A stretch of DNA of 21,450 bases from Hymenopellis radicata. Its lineage: Eukaryota > Basidiomycota > Agaricomycetes > Agaricales > Physalacriaceae. Position 1 is the first letter of the stretch; the number at the start of each line of letters is the position of its first letter. Shown here one piece after another: positions 7,560 through 17,074 of the stretch. The stretch covers positions 1 through 21,450 of the forward strand of contig JADNRX010000816.1 in assembly GCA_015501595.1 (NCBI GenBank), in the 5' to 3' direction. The position numbers and the translations under genes are program-made. A model generated the notes under the pieces. The model ran no database searches, was not told the origin of the DNA, and worked only from the letters and a program-made list of their open reading frames with translations.

Positions 7560-8671
7560 CCGAAACCTTTACCGACATCATGCTTGGGAGCCGAGCCAGC
7601 CCTTCGCCGATCTCTCGGAAGGTATGGTGCTCACAGGAGCACGTCGAATAATGGGGACATGCTAGCTCAAGCATCAACTGATCCAGATGAGGGACGGATA
7701 CTGCTAGCTTCAGTTTGTCGATCCACCAGGTCGACCACGGTGAGCTGAGACTAGGGAAGACTATCCGAAGTCGTTGAAGCCGGTGGAACGGAAAGACAGG
7801 CATCTCTGCCTTCAGTCGTTCTTGTGCTGGTTCATGGTCCAGTTAGTAAGCATCCAACAACAAGGTTATAGTAAAACTCACTAGATTTATGCCCAATATC
7901 GCCGACAGGACTTCTGAGGTACAACGACCTGAGCTGCGGGAGCTGACCAATGAGCCTTGAGATGGCTGGGAGTTCGCTAGCAAAGTAGCTCTCCATCGTG
8001 AGAGTATGGAGACACGCCAGCCACCCATCGGTTGCGTTGCCTAACAAGGACACGCCCAACGGAGACGACAGTAATCCTGCTGTGATAGACAACTCCGTAA
8101 TACGGGGTGCATGAGAGTCTACTGGAGCGGATGCGCTCATCGCGTGGACCTCGCGCAGCCGAAGAGACGTGACAGCGGGAAAGTAAGAGAGGACTTGAAA
8201 CAATGAATGGGACGACTCCAAAAAGACGGTGTTCAGAGTCAGTCTCTTGACATTGGGGGATGTGATGATGGGAAGAAGGCCACTAGACCCCGTGTAGGCG
8301 TCCAATCTAACCATCTGCATCAACTCGAGGTCATCGAGATTGATCAGGGAGCGAAACACTTGATCAAGTGAATTGTCTTCGTGAACGTACAGACGCTTCC
8401 GAGCATTGCTTGCACTGGGAAACTCCCCAACAACAATCCGGAGCCGACGCACGTATGGCAGGATATGGGGTGACGTTTGCAGGAGGGGAAGATAGCTGGA
8501 TGGTGGCTTTGCCGTTGGAGAAAACACCAGTTCTCGGAAAAGGTGCATTTGCGAACGATGGCGGAGGCACTGCGCCGTACTCGCCAGCGCCATGAGAGCC
8601 GTGGGATCGTCGTGGAGCCAGTCGACTATCTCATCAAGGAGTTCTTGCGGGAATTCGGAAGTGTTGTTCAT
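7552..8671 (-). CDS. F-box protein with LRR-like C-terminal region (354 aa, intact)
   Basis: Two exons: 8671-7882 and 7826-7552, joined over a 55-nt intron (GTGAGT donor, CAG acceptor); 1065 nt in total, in frame. Residues about 6-50 (FPQELLDEIVDWLHDDPTAL, then ALASTAQCLRHRSQMHLFREL) form a typical basidiomycete F-box, the Skp1-binding part of SCF ubiquitin ligases. The rest (PYVRRLRIVV, LDDLELMQMV, NVKRLTLNTV, VTSLRLREVH) shows LRR-like leucine spacing expected of a substrate-binding domain. It is not closely related to the cassette F-box genes and lies alone in the spacer between the inverted arms. Start: the first Met before the F-box. No promoter element was identified. Confidence 0.85.
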
Positions 8672-9623
8672 GGAGGGCGAGTTGAAGAGATGAACTGCAA
8701 AGAGGAAGCATTAAAAGCGGTTCAAGATCGTGAGAGCTCCTAAAGAGGCCTAGCAGTTCCTGCAAGATAGTAGCTGCAAGTATCCATGGATCGTGTAACG
8801 TCCAAGGAGCCGCGCCACAGAATTGAACTGCCCAATCTCTCCAACTTCAGAGAACAGGAATTTGAACTTGTACATAATTCCGAGGCAGATCTGAGCAGTT
8901 GAGAAGCGCGAGGAGATGCAGGGATGCTCATCGCTTAACGCCATGGTCCATGGAAGGGACACGATTGCCGACGGGTTTAAACGCCGGTATCACCGTGTTC
9001 AACTTGACCTCCGACATGCATGATGCATCATATGTTTTCGGGATTCCTGTTCGGAGCGTGCATCTTCGACGATTGCCGTGGACTTGAGAGACTTGTGCCT
9101 TCAGAGTATTTCTCTCCGATGATATCGCTATGCCCGTACAAAGTTGGACCATCAGCGGTGAAATGGTGCTTTTACTTTCATTCCGTGGTCGTACTGATAT
9201 TCGTTGTTATATTCATGCATTGTCGCATCTCTGAAGACTCAGACGTTCGGACGTGATTATATGCTCGGGCGTGTCTCCACCGTGACTGTCTTCTCTGGTC
9301 CTCGGTAAGATCTGGAAATAGTCCGGTTCCAGATTGTACACTCAGATTCAACCCAGCTCGCACTCCGGCAACTTAACAAAACTCGACTGCCCAAATACCT
9401 ATTCTTATAGCTCAGGACTACTGGCCATATATACAATGTCGGCGTCGATGAATACATCTGTGAGTGTTCTTCATTTCTTGGATGTCGCACCAGACTAACA
9501 ATTCAACTAGTACGAATATGAAGGATAATCCTCAAATGCTCCGAGGTCATTCACATCCTCCTCATCACCCGGGGCCTATGCTTTCTCCGCGCAGAACCCT
9601 GCAAGTCCACAACAACCAGCGAG
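8672..9623. other. Spacer between the inverted arms, right part: no recognisable gene
   Basis: Only short overlapping frames on both strands. The upstream region of the spacer F-box gene lies at its left end. At 9436 an ATG follows CATATATAC and could start a tiny spliced frame (donor near 9463) leading into Pro/Ser-rich sequence that runs toward the right DAO promoter. I could not choose a convincing acceptor or frame. Confidence 0.25.
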
Positions 9624-9695
9624 ACGTCAGGGTGCCGCGGATGGCACAACTTGTGCTTGTCCGAGCTCTTTCAAAGTCACGGACGTGGTATTGGT

Positions 9696-9702
9696 ATATA
9701 AC
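9696..9702 (+). promoter_or_regulatory. TATA box of right DAO
   Basis: TATATAA 72 nt upstream of the ATG at 9774, at the same spacing as in the left copy (5811-5817). Confidence 0.6.
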
Positions 9703-9773
9703 CTAGATGTGTCCAGGACGATAGAGCATCATCAGCAGTCCACTCTCAGACTCAGCTTCATTTCGAAATCACC

Positions 9774-11262
9774 ATGTCTATCGCCTCTGCTCCCAACTTC
9801 TTCTTGACTCGTGTCGGCGATGAACTTGTCCTCAACGACAGACAACCTCCTCAGCCCAACCTCGAACGTGCCTAAGAAAGCGCATTCTTGTTGTCGGTGG
9901 CGGTGTCACTGGTTTCACTGTAGGTGTTCAACCTACTTTCGAAAGCCGTGTGCTAATGAAGCTTCCAGACCGCCCTGGGCACTACTAGATGCCGGATACG
10001 ATGTCACTATCGTCGCCGAGCGCTGGGCTGATCCCAAGAACCGCATCACGTCTCAAATCGCTGGTGCTCTCTGGGAATTTCCACCTGCTGTCTGTGGAAA
10101 AACACACCGATGTAAGTACCCTTTTCATTGATCTGATCACCATTCTCACCTTGAATTACAGGTTATCTCCTTGCACAACTCGAAGCGGTGGTGCATGACC
10201 GCCTACCGCGTCTTCGACAGACTTCAAGAGACAATGCCCCGAAGCGACTACTTCGATCACGGTGTTCAGATGCGGATGGCCAATTTCTTCTTTGACCAGA
10301 AGATGGAGAATATGCCTGACCGCGGGCAACTCGACAAGTTTGAAGAAATCATGGCTGAAAAAAGACGTGAGTTTTCCTCCCTCGACTTGATAACGAAACT
10401 AATAATGTTTTCCAGATTAAAGGTGTCCGGCGCGATGCCAGTATTGTCCTTGAACACGAAGTTAACCAGAAGGCTGGCGTTATCGACGCGTACCAGCATC
10501 TCGCACCGGTTATCGATACGGACGCATACATGAACTGGCTTCGCTTCGTGCTGGTCTGCAAAGGCGCTGTGATGGAGACTCACCGAATCAACGGCGATCT
10601 TCTCGACCAAGAGGAAGAACTCCTCGCCGAGTACGGCGCAGACGCCATCGTAAACGCGACGGGACTCGCTGGTCTTGAGCTCGCTGGAGATGAATCCGTA
10701 TACCCCCTTCGTGGAGCCCTCATTCGAGTCGTCAACGACGGAAAGAGGTTTCCCCAAAGTCACTGAGGCGCTCGCTGTGACCCACGACGACACTCGCGGT
10801 GAAGATGAGGACATTGTTTTTATCGTTCCCCGTAACGACAAACACACTTATCCTTGGTGGTACGTTCATTGTCTTCAGGGCTAGGAAACACTGACACTAA
10901 TTCACTCTTCTTCAGGCTTGGCGCAACCCCACAAATACAAGCTCGACTTGACCTTAGACAGCCCCGAAATTGTTCGCATGCGCGAGCGCTGCAACAACTT
11001 TGTGCCAGGATTGGAGAAGGCCGACTACGACCCAGATGCACCCTTGGTGCAAGGGCTCCGTCCTTTCCGCGGATCTAACGTGCGCGTTGAACGCGAGCTG
11101 CGCTCAAGGCCAGATGGGTCTATGAGCCGCATCGTCCACTCTTACGGTCAAGGCGGCGCAGGCTTTTCGCTCTCCTTTGGGTGTGCTAGCGATGTCTTGG
11201 AGTTGATTGAGGAAGTGGAACTTGGTCGTCCCGCCACCAAGATGGGTTGTGCTCGGCACTAG
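9774..11262 (+). pseudogene. D-amino-acid oxidase-like flavoenzyme, right copy (multiple +1 frameshifts)
   Basis: This is the same five-exon gene as 4260-5738, with introns at equal positions. It starts MSIASAPNFFLTRVGDEL and ends with the DAO signature IVHSYGQGGAGFSLSFGCA and MGCARH. Relative to the left copy I count seven single extra bases: near 9864-9868, the A run at 9876-9879, the C run 9973-9975, the A run 10098-10102, the A run 10358-10363, the T run 10749-10751, and the A run 10840-10842. The first creates a stop (TAA 9873-9875) before the dinucleotide fold. The C run (10703-10707) broken in the left copy is intact here. As it stands it cannot make a DAO. The uniform +1 pattern leaves open that part of it is sequence error. 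Confidence 0.8.
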
Positions 11263-11353
11263 CAGCGTGCAGTCACCTAAGTTATTACCTATTTATGTCT
11301 TGGAATCTTATATGTCCTTCCTTCCACGTTGACGAGCCAGCTCTGCGGAAAAT

Positions 11354-11376
11354 GACTGCCTTTGGCAATGGCAGTC
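11354..11376. other. Conserved hairpin downstream of right DAO
   Basis: GACTGCC, a 9-nt loop (TTTGGCAAT) and GGCAGTC, 92 nt after the DAO stop. The stem is identical to that at 4126-4148 although the loops differ. Confidence 0.35.
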
Positions 11377-11467
11377 GGCTCGTTTGAAGAGTCTACTGGG
11401 ATTCGGCGTACTCGGACGTATCTTGTAGGGTCTGCTTCTCTCTTACGCTGTCCTTGAAGCGCGCTTG

Positions 11468-11484
11468 ACGCGTCAGAAACGCGT
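11468..11484. promoter_or_regulatory. Pair of ACGCGT (MCB-type) boxes upstream of right F-box gene
   Basis: ACGCGT at 11468-11473 and 11479-11484, about 205 nt before the F-box ATG, with the same spacing as in the left arm. A role as an MBF-type site is inferred from the yeast motif. Confidence 0.35.
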
Positions 11485-11687
11485 CCAATGCAACACACGA
11501 ACGGCAATAGCGATGCCGAGCTGTCAGTGACGGATCGGTGCTTAAGTAACGATGAGACCTTTCCTCTTGCACTCATACCACGACCTACCAAGGAAGTGCG
11601 TAGTTCATAGAAAGCGCGAGGATATCCTCATTTCTGGATCGTTCTTCCAGTCGTCTTTTCTGGGAGACTTCCGCGAATCATCCAATC

Positions 11688-13229
11688 ATGGTACGCGTCC
11701 GAGTCGTCTCGATTCATTCCGCTTTTTGAACGAGTAAAATACTCAGCCTGACATCCCACTTGAAATCAAAACCTCATCATCCATGAATTGTCTCCATACG
11801 GCTCCCTATTTGTTCCGCTGCCATGTCGAGGACGAAAAAGCGGCATACTTTCGTGACCTTTGCGCAGTCTGCTTGGTCTGGCCGGATACGATTGCTATCA
11901 TACGCCAAAGTTATCTTCAGAACGATATCTCTTCGCTCCAACGATCACCATATAGACGTGTGGCTCCATAATCTTTGCCAGGCCCTAGACAACGATCCCA
12001 GTCTTCCCACGTTCGTCAAAACACTTGAATTCTCTCATCGAAAATACCAACAGCTTCTTGCTCTCCCTTCATTCCCACTGCCAGTCGTTCGCTCTTCCTC
12101 TCGTTCTTATCCTTCATTCCCAAAATGCACAAACTCAGATTTCTTCACCTAGACAACATGTGTTTCCACGATGAGACTTCCATAGAGTTCAACGACTTAT
12201 GCGTCCTGAAGGAATCCTCGGTGACGGACCTCACCCTCAGGAACAGCACCTTCTCCATTCCAGCATTTAACGTGTTCCTTGGTTACTGGCGGGGTAGGGA
12301 GCTTTACCTCTCCGTTGATGGTATATCCCTCATTCCGCATACCACCTACACGTCGGATCAGATGTTGCTTGAAATCCACGAAGATACATGGGACTGGGAC
12401 GAGGAGATTACCTGGACGGAATGGGAGGTTGAGAAGCCCCGCACGGCATCCTTTGTATATGCTACAACTCTCCAGCTGCACCTCTCCAACTCCCTTGAGT
12501 GCGGAATGCTCATGCTCATGGACCTTTTAGCGAGTTATGAGTGGTCGCCGTTGGACTGTGTATACAATTTGGAGATATTCTCGGAAGATGCGATAACCGC
12601 CACAACTGTGATCCGGATCAACACTCTTATCCGGCGATACGAACCAGTCTCTTATCTGGGTTTGAATTTCTTCTCAAATGAGTGTATGTAGCGTGCTTTA
12701 TTTATGATTTCTCCTATCGCCTGACATACTTTCTTCACCAGTTGAAGACGCAATTGGTACACCGCTTTACCTCGGCGGCCTCGAAAGGACGGTGATGGGT
12801 TTCAGGATTCGTAAAGACTTCACCCTATTCGAACTTGACGAAGATTGCTTCGAGTGGCATATTGAAAGCTTGACCGCCGTTCCGCCCAATTCGGAACTCC
12901 GAGAGCTCACATTGGGCCTTTCTCAACTTGTTCCCCTGGAAGCCGTGGACTTCAAGGGATCACAAGGTATTTGGAGGAGACTGGATGGAGTCTTATCTGG
13001 CGACAACTTACAGTTCGAGACCCTCATCATCGATGTGTATCTCAAGCCTTCCCCGAATGGTGCCAGGACGCCCGGACTGGCGCAGTTGCAGACGTGGTTG
13101 ATGGAGATTTGTTTTCCGAAGGTTACCGCGAAATACTTCAGCTGCAACAAGGAGGAAACGGAAGGAAGGGAGATGAGCGAGCTGAGGCTCTGGATTGGAG
13201 ATGAGCAGGTCGACCCGAAGAAACACTGA
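11688..13229 (+). pseudogene. F-box-like protein, right cassette copy (frameshifted N-terminal third)
   Basis: Exons by comparison with the left copy: 11688-11690 (ATG only), 11747-12683, 12742-13229; introns 56 and 58 nt. The first third carries a -1 near 11771, a compensating +1 by 11840, a +1 near 11904 (extra C after ATACG) and a +1 in the A run near 12044, so translation from the ATG stops at about 11970. From 12125 on the frame is clean through MHKLRFLHLDN, the second intron and the full C-terminus (LRLWIGDEQVDPKKH). A shortened protein starting at 12125 would lack the F-box part. This copy preserves the probable ancestral C-terminus of the family. Confidence 0.75.
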
Positions 13230-13322
13230 TTAGGAATACAGTATCGTAGAGCATATGAAACCTGCTGTTACTCACGCTACCTCGCTATGAAAGTTTGATA
13301 TCAAGTTGAATACTCCGTGACA

Positions 13323-14564
13323 TTACACTGCCTTTTCCTTCGCAAGGGCCCGTACTAGTGCTCTCACACTCTTCACTGGCCTATGATCTCTGAAAGCCAC
13401 GTCCTCCTCGCTAGTAATCAAACATACGTGTCAGATTCTTAGTCAAATAGAATGCTGGATGACCAACCTCGTCTCATACAACTCTATATCAAACTTGCGC
13501 ACCAAATGCGCGAACGTCAAGTACAGTTCGCACCACACCAGACTGTGCCACCGTGGGCTCAGCAGGTAGTACAGAGGGAATAGATACACACTTTATCCCC
13601 AAGCAACTTCGCGGCCCTCTAGAAAACACGATGAGATACTTGTCCAACCCCAGCGAATCCGCTCCCATCCATCGATGCAAGGGGATCGGGAAAGATGTCT
13701 GGGTTGATGTGAGACGGTCTACAAGTTCTTCAATATCAGTAAACATAAATGGTCCTGGCGATTCCACGTACACCAGCAGGAACAGCAAACCCATCGATAA
13801 CAGTCCGATGCGCGGAAGGGCAGTGGTAACGCCTATATTTAGACGACGAGCTTCTTTGATTACACCTCTCTGTGAAGCAACAAACGTCAGTAATCGGCGG
13901 GATGCACTCAGGCGTTGTCGCTTACAAGATAAGGCAACCTTTCTGCCATCCGCAGCAAAAATGGAGCGTCACTCTCCGACCAAGCCGCCTGTAATTCTAC
14001 CTGCAATTTGTGTCTCGCTGCTTCATCGTGGGGGTTATGGAACACTGGCCCAACCGCCATAGCATTGCTCGTAGTATCGGTGCCTGCAGCGAGTAGGACC
14101 ATCGCCTGACCGTGACCAGTCAGTTCATGTTGACTATCATAGTAGAAGAACGAAGTCTGACCCACCGCCTCTATCAAAGTGTTGCTCGACGGTACCTCCC
14201 TAAAGTTCTTGACAAACTCTGGCGTAAACAAACGATGATGCCGTGGTCCCGATGGTTTCTGTGCCTTGCGCTGAACGTAGGATGAGTCAGGCATTGTGAG
14301 CGCGCCGAAGGAGTGCGCGAAGCAGTAGGCGGAGACGACGTCCACGGCGCAGTTCTTCTACATGTTGGACGAAGCGGCCATTCTTCCATGTCGCATAATA
14401 TAGTAGAAATCCGCGATGGCGGCTAGTAGGCGGGGGCCAGGGAACGACTTCAATGGGTGAAAGTACAGTCCGTAGCAGATGAGATAGACGGCTCGAAAGA
14501 AGACAGCGAGGTAGAAGAGTTGGAAGTAGGAAAGCTGCCGGGCTGCCGTTTCTAGTTTCGACAT
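13323..14564 (-). pseudogene. Cytochrome P450, right cassette copy (internal deletion, frameshifts)
   Basis: The start MSKLETAARQLSYFQLFYL (14564) begins an N-terminal membrane anchor, followed by LYFHPLKSFPGPR (Pro-rich hinge). Next come the I-helix AAGTDTTSNAM (14058-14090), the K-helix ExxR as EARR (about 13843-13857), DKYLIVFSRGPRSCLG with the complete heme loop and its Cys (13598-13640), YLTFAHLVRKFDIELYET, a further intron, and an end ...LAKEKAV before TAA at 13325-13323. After HVEELR the next segment is VVSAYCFAHSFGAL, so about 100 or more residues present in the third copy are missing. Frame changes occur near 14390, 13820 and 13690. Fungal P450s of this layout are ER monooxygenases; this one looks dead despite an intact heme motif. 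Confidence 0.8.
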
Positions 14565-15186
14565 GGCGCCAAAAGCTCTGTCGAGTTCAAATTTCAGCTG
14601 GGACCATCCGGTCTTTCGACGTCTGCTTCTTATAGTATCAGTTATCATGATATGACACGGGACCGAGAAGACTTACAAGGACTTTCACCCCAGGTATACA
14701 GAGCCGAGCTGCGCAAAGATTCACGTTCCAAATGAACTCTATACCGCCGATTTCAATCGTGTCACCCACTACGAAGTGTGTTGTATGTTTCAGCGTGTAC
14801 AAACATGCGGAGTTGGATTCCGACTCGTCGAGAGGAAGAGACATACCATCAGCGGGACAAACACCATTCCAAGGCGCCCCCCCGTTCCAATGTTATCAAG
14901 GTGTGGCAGTGGACTTTGTTTAAACATCGGAGCCAGAGTCGCGATCAATGATAGCTTGCCTCTGAAGGTAGATCACACGCAGAACAGACTTACACGAGCC
15001 GTGAAGACGCGTTGACTGTCACTGGTCACTGGTCAGTGTCACCATAAAGGTGAGGGGGTTGCCGAGCAGGTGCCGAAGCGGAAACTTACCTGCCAAATGC
15101 AACCTGCTGATGAACAACCACCACGACCACCGACGCGGCGCACATGGATGCCCGCTGCTGTACGCCACCAGCTTTTTCTCATTCTA
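14565..15186. other. Upstream of P450; no recognisable gene
   Basis: This contains the presumed P450 promoter side and minus-strand frames of 60-70 codons (for example VGDTIEIGGIEFIWN near 14730-14775) that I cannot assign. The 5' end of the TMEM242-like gene should also lie here, at the right, but no start exon could be defined. Confidence 0.25.
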
Positions 15187-15890
15187 GCGCGTCATAATCT
15201 CCGTACAGGCTACAGCTGCCGTCGTAGGACTCTCTATACCCCTTGGGATCCTCGCCTTTCGTCGAATTTCTCGCAACAATGCTTTAGCAAAAGCCCCCCC
15301 GCGGAGGGCCTCTGGCGCGTCTTCGACAACGCTGCCACAGACAACGGCGGCAGAGGCGCTCCCAACGACGGCGCCAATTCCAAAGGCGTCTCTAAATATT
15401 CGCGCGCTGATCAGGGATGTCATACGGCCTGGCCCAGTGACAAAGGCGCGACCACCGATGGAGGCTGTACTGCGCATGGCTATGGCCTTTGGAATCGCGA
15501 CGACTGGCGTCGCCGTCACGTCGACAGCGACCATATGGGGAGGGATGGCGGTCTTGGGTGTCAATGACGTGCGTTCATAATCGTTCCCGTAAAACCTGTT
15601 TTGAATTTGCTTTTAGGTTTACGAATTTTCGTATCGCATGCGCTCGATGCTGGCGCACAGGATGCCCGTCATCACATCGCGGATGCATAACCTGCATACC
15701 TACTCTGATGAGGACGACATCCCGGATTCGGTCTCCCAATGGAACTGGGAAGCCGCTCGGCAGCGTCTACAGGATATATACGACAAGGAGGGATTTTTGG
15801 CCTGGTCGAGCTGCGCTGGAGGAAATGGAGATTGAAGCCAGGCTTGAGAGGTTCATGCGAAAACAGGCCGACGCGCCCCGGACTGCATAG
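15187..15890 (+). CDS. TMEM242-like (DUF1358) small membrane protein, 5' end unresolved
   Basis: A frame opening after an acceptor-like TTCTAG (ending 15186) encodes a hydrophobic segment (ATAAVVGLSIPLGILAF), a long Ala/Thr/Pro linker, and a second hydrophobic segment (AFGIATTGVAVTSTATIW), then MAVLGVND. A 49-nt intron follows (15568-15616, GTGCGT...TTTTAG), then VYEFSYRMRSML. The TM - linker - TM - LGV-x-D-xx-(E/D)F-xx-(K/R)MR order matches TMEM242, a mitochondrial inner-membrane protein linked in animals to ATP synthase and complex I assembly. A one-base shift near 15806 separates AWS from AALEEMEIEARLERF; with that shift the frame ends at TAG 15888-15890, without it at 15835. The start exon is not identified. 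The family call rests on motif memory and is moderate. Confidence 0.45.
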
Positions 15891-16770
15891 TGTAAGTCTG
15901 TTCTGCGTGGTCTTGGTGTAATCTCTGATCTCTTGACTAGAGCGAGCAAATCCTTCCATTTAGTTCTGCTATAATATGCGACATTGTTACTGTACAATTG
16001 CTTTCGGTCCATTGCGATGTTCGTTGAACTGTTTGCAACACGAAGCACGACTCGTTGTGTTTACCAAAGGGCCGCGAAGCTATTCGACACGAAGTACGTG
16101 ACACCCCTTCTCTTTCTTGTGTTGAATAACTCATTTTCATAGGCGACATCATGAGTTACATGTTGAGTGTAAATTCTCGAAAGCAGCTTTACTGGTTACC
16201 GGCGTGGCCGACAAGCCCATCGTGAGACTTGTACCGTCTTCCCGTCACCCGCGGCTTCAATTCAATTCAGCATGTCACGTCTATCGTTGACTCTAACCAA
16301 GGTGGCTGATCTGCAACCGGTCGTAGAAAAGCTTGCGAGCATTGTACTGATTGTGGTAACTTGAATCATATTAGGCTTTGCCTGACATCTTTATAGCGCT
16401 GGTCCCGGAATTTCTTGCAACGTGAGTACACGAATGATGCTGCCTAGTGCATTAAATTCTCGGTTGATGTCCCGCGGGTACTCGACGAAGCTTGTCGCGT
16501 TGCGTTCAAAATCCATGAAGAAAATGCAGATCTTTGTCCACATGTCCAGTGACGAACTTCATGCCTATCGAACGGTTTTGTAGCATGAACGTTCGCGGTA
16601 CATCTGTTTCTCTCGAATTGAGCACCAGTCATTCGGAGGCGGCGAGACGTGGAATCGCTCGGTGAAGCGACAGAAATAGAGCGCATTGAGACCGGCAGTG
16701 AGTGCGTCTATTGACCTGTGGTGCGTTTCCTTGTCAGTCTTCATGTCACCGCATATAGTCTGACTACTCA
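15891..16770. other. Intergenic stretch, mostly featureless
   Basis: No gene could be built. A short frame MSRLSLTLTKVADLQPVVE at about 16273 resembles an N-terminal leader but ends quickly. A scrap like the P450 heme loop lies at 16057-16080. The right end is the promoter region of the third P450. Confidence 0.25.
16057..16080 (+). pseudogene. Possible P450 heme-loop scrap
   Basis: Reads VFTKGPRS, the same as the heme-loop start of the cassette P450s (VFSRGPRS at about 13610-13630, -), with 20 of 24 bases alike by eye. The conserved Cys is absent and no flanking P450 sequence is visible. Chance cannot be excluded. Confidence 0.3.
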
Positions 16771-16776
16771 TATAAG
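16771..16776 (+). promoter_or_regulatory. TATA-like element interrupted from its gene by the LTR element
   Basis: TATAAG ends 2 bases before the target-site duplication. Without the LTR element it would lie about 39 nt upstream of the ATG at 18539, so the element appears to sit in the core promoter of the third P450 copy. Core-promoter identity is inferred. Confidence 0.35.
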
Positions 16777-16778
16777 TA

Positions 16779-16783
16779 GCAGG
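16779..16783. repeat. Target-site duplication, left (GCAGG)
   Basis: GCAGG directly precedes the TG of the 5' LTR and recurs directly after the CA of the 3' LTR at 18502-18506. Five bases is the usual duplication for LTR retroelement integrases. Confidence 0.85.
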
Positions 16784-17061
16784 TGTTGAGGAATGAGCTG
16801 GCTGGTGGCGCGTACGCCGGTGTTCGGCATCGCATGCCGGTTTCCGTTATTCATTTGCTTTCGTCGATCGCCACCCTCAGCCGTTCTTCGTGTGTTACCA
16901 CGACGTCTGAGGGTGAGCTCTTATGATCTTCTTACTTACAGCTTATTTACTGACAATACCTGTAGTGTACTTACTGTACATGTTCTTCTACAGGTAATGG
17001 AGCCGTTCTTCGTGTGTTACCACGACGTCTGAGGTGTACTTACTGTACATGTTCTTCTACA
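16784..17061 (+). repeat. 5' LTR (278 bp)
   Basis: Begins TGTTGAGGAATGAGC and ends TTCTACA. Inside are two copies of a 62-nt sequence (16879-16912 plus 16966-16993; 17001-17062). The first copy is split by a 53-nt intron-like segment. The second copy runs one base past the formal LTR end because the first internal base is also G. Confidence 0.9.
16913..16965 (+). other. Intron-like 53-nt segment inside the 5' LTR
   Basis: It starts GTGAGC and ends TGTAG, with TACTGAC as a good branch-site candidate 15-20 nt before the end. The length is typical for this window's introns (47-63 nt). The flanking sequences are found again, precisely joined, at 17001-17062, so the sequence shows the element both with and without the segment. 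The same arrangement is in the 3' LTR at 18353-18405. Confidence 0.7.
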
Positions 17062-17062
17062 G

Positions 17063-17074
17063 ATTATGAGACTG
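17063..17074 (+). promoter_or_regulatory. Primer-binding site complementary to elongator tRNA-Met anticodon arm
   Basis: ATTATGAGACTG lies one base after the LTR. Its complement CAGUCUCAUAAU is, from memory, the anticodon arm of animal elongator tRNA-Met (CAU anticodon). Half-tRNA priming by a cleaved Met tRNA is known for Drosophila copia and yeast Ty5, which use initiator tRNA. Whether the host tRNA matches was not checked. Confidence 0.5.

Larger units (their letters stand above)
9624..14112. repeat. Right arm of the large inverted duplication (DAO / F-box / P450)
   Basis: This is the reverse-oriented counterpart of 1728-5886. It keeps the DAO-F-box-P450 order, the intron positions and the intergenic elements (hairpin and ACGCGT pair). 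This arm retains the full F-box 3' end and the P450 3' end (stop at 13323), which the left arm lost. The P450 continues beyond the arm edge to its start at 14564. Confidence 0.85.

Noticed and set aside
9436..9706. Possible tiny spliced gene (MSASMNTS, then Pro/Ser-rich)
   Set aside because: Two acceptors give different frames, one with an immediate stop. The sequence overlaps the duplicated DAO promoter, and indels versus the left arm are not multiples of three.
10266..10847. Minus-strand frame of 193 codons
   Set aside because: It is antisense to the right DAO exons 3 and 4; the plus strand has the DAO motifs.
15184..15564. Long minus-strand frame of 126 codons
   Set aside because: It is the shadow of the plus-strand TMEM242-like exon, which has hydrophobic segments, a proper intron and a family-like motif.
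16793..17032. 79-codon frame that occurs identically twice (also 18233-18472)
   Set aside because: Both copies lie inside the LTRs and span the intron-like segment. They are repeated because the LTR is repeated, with no sign of coding selection.
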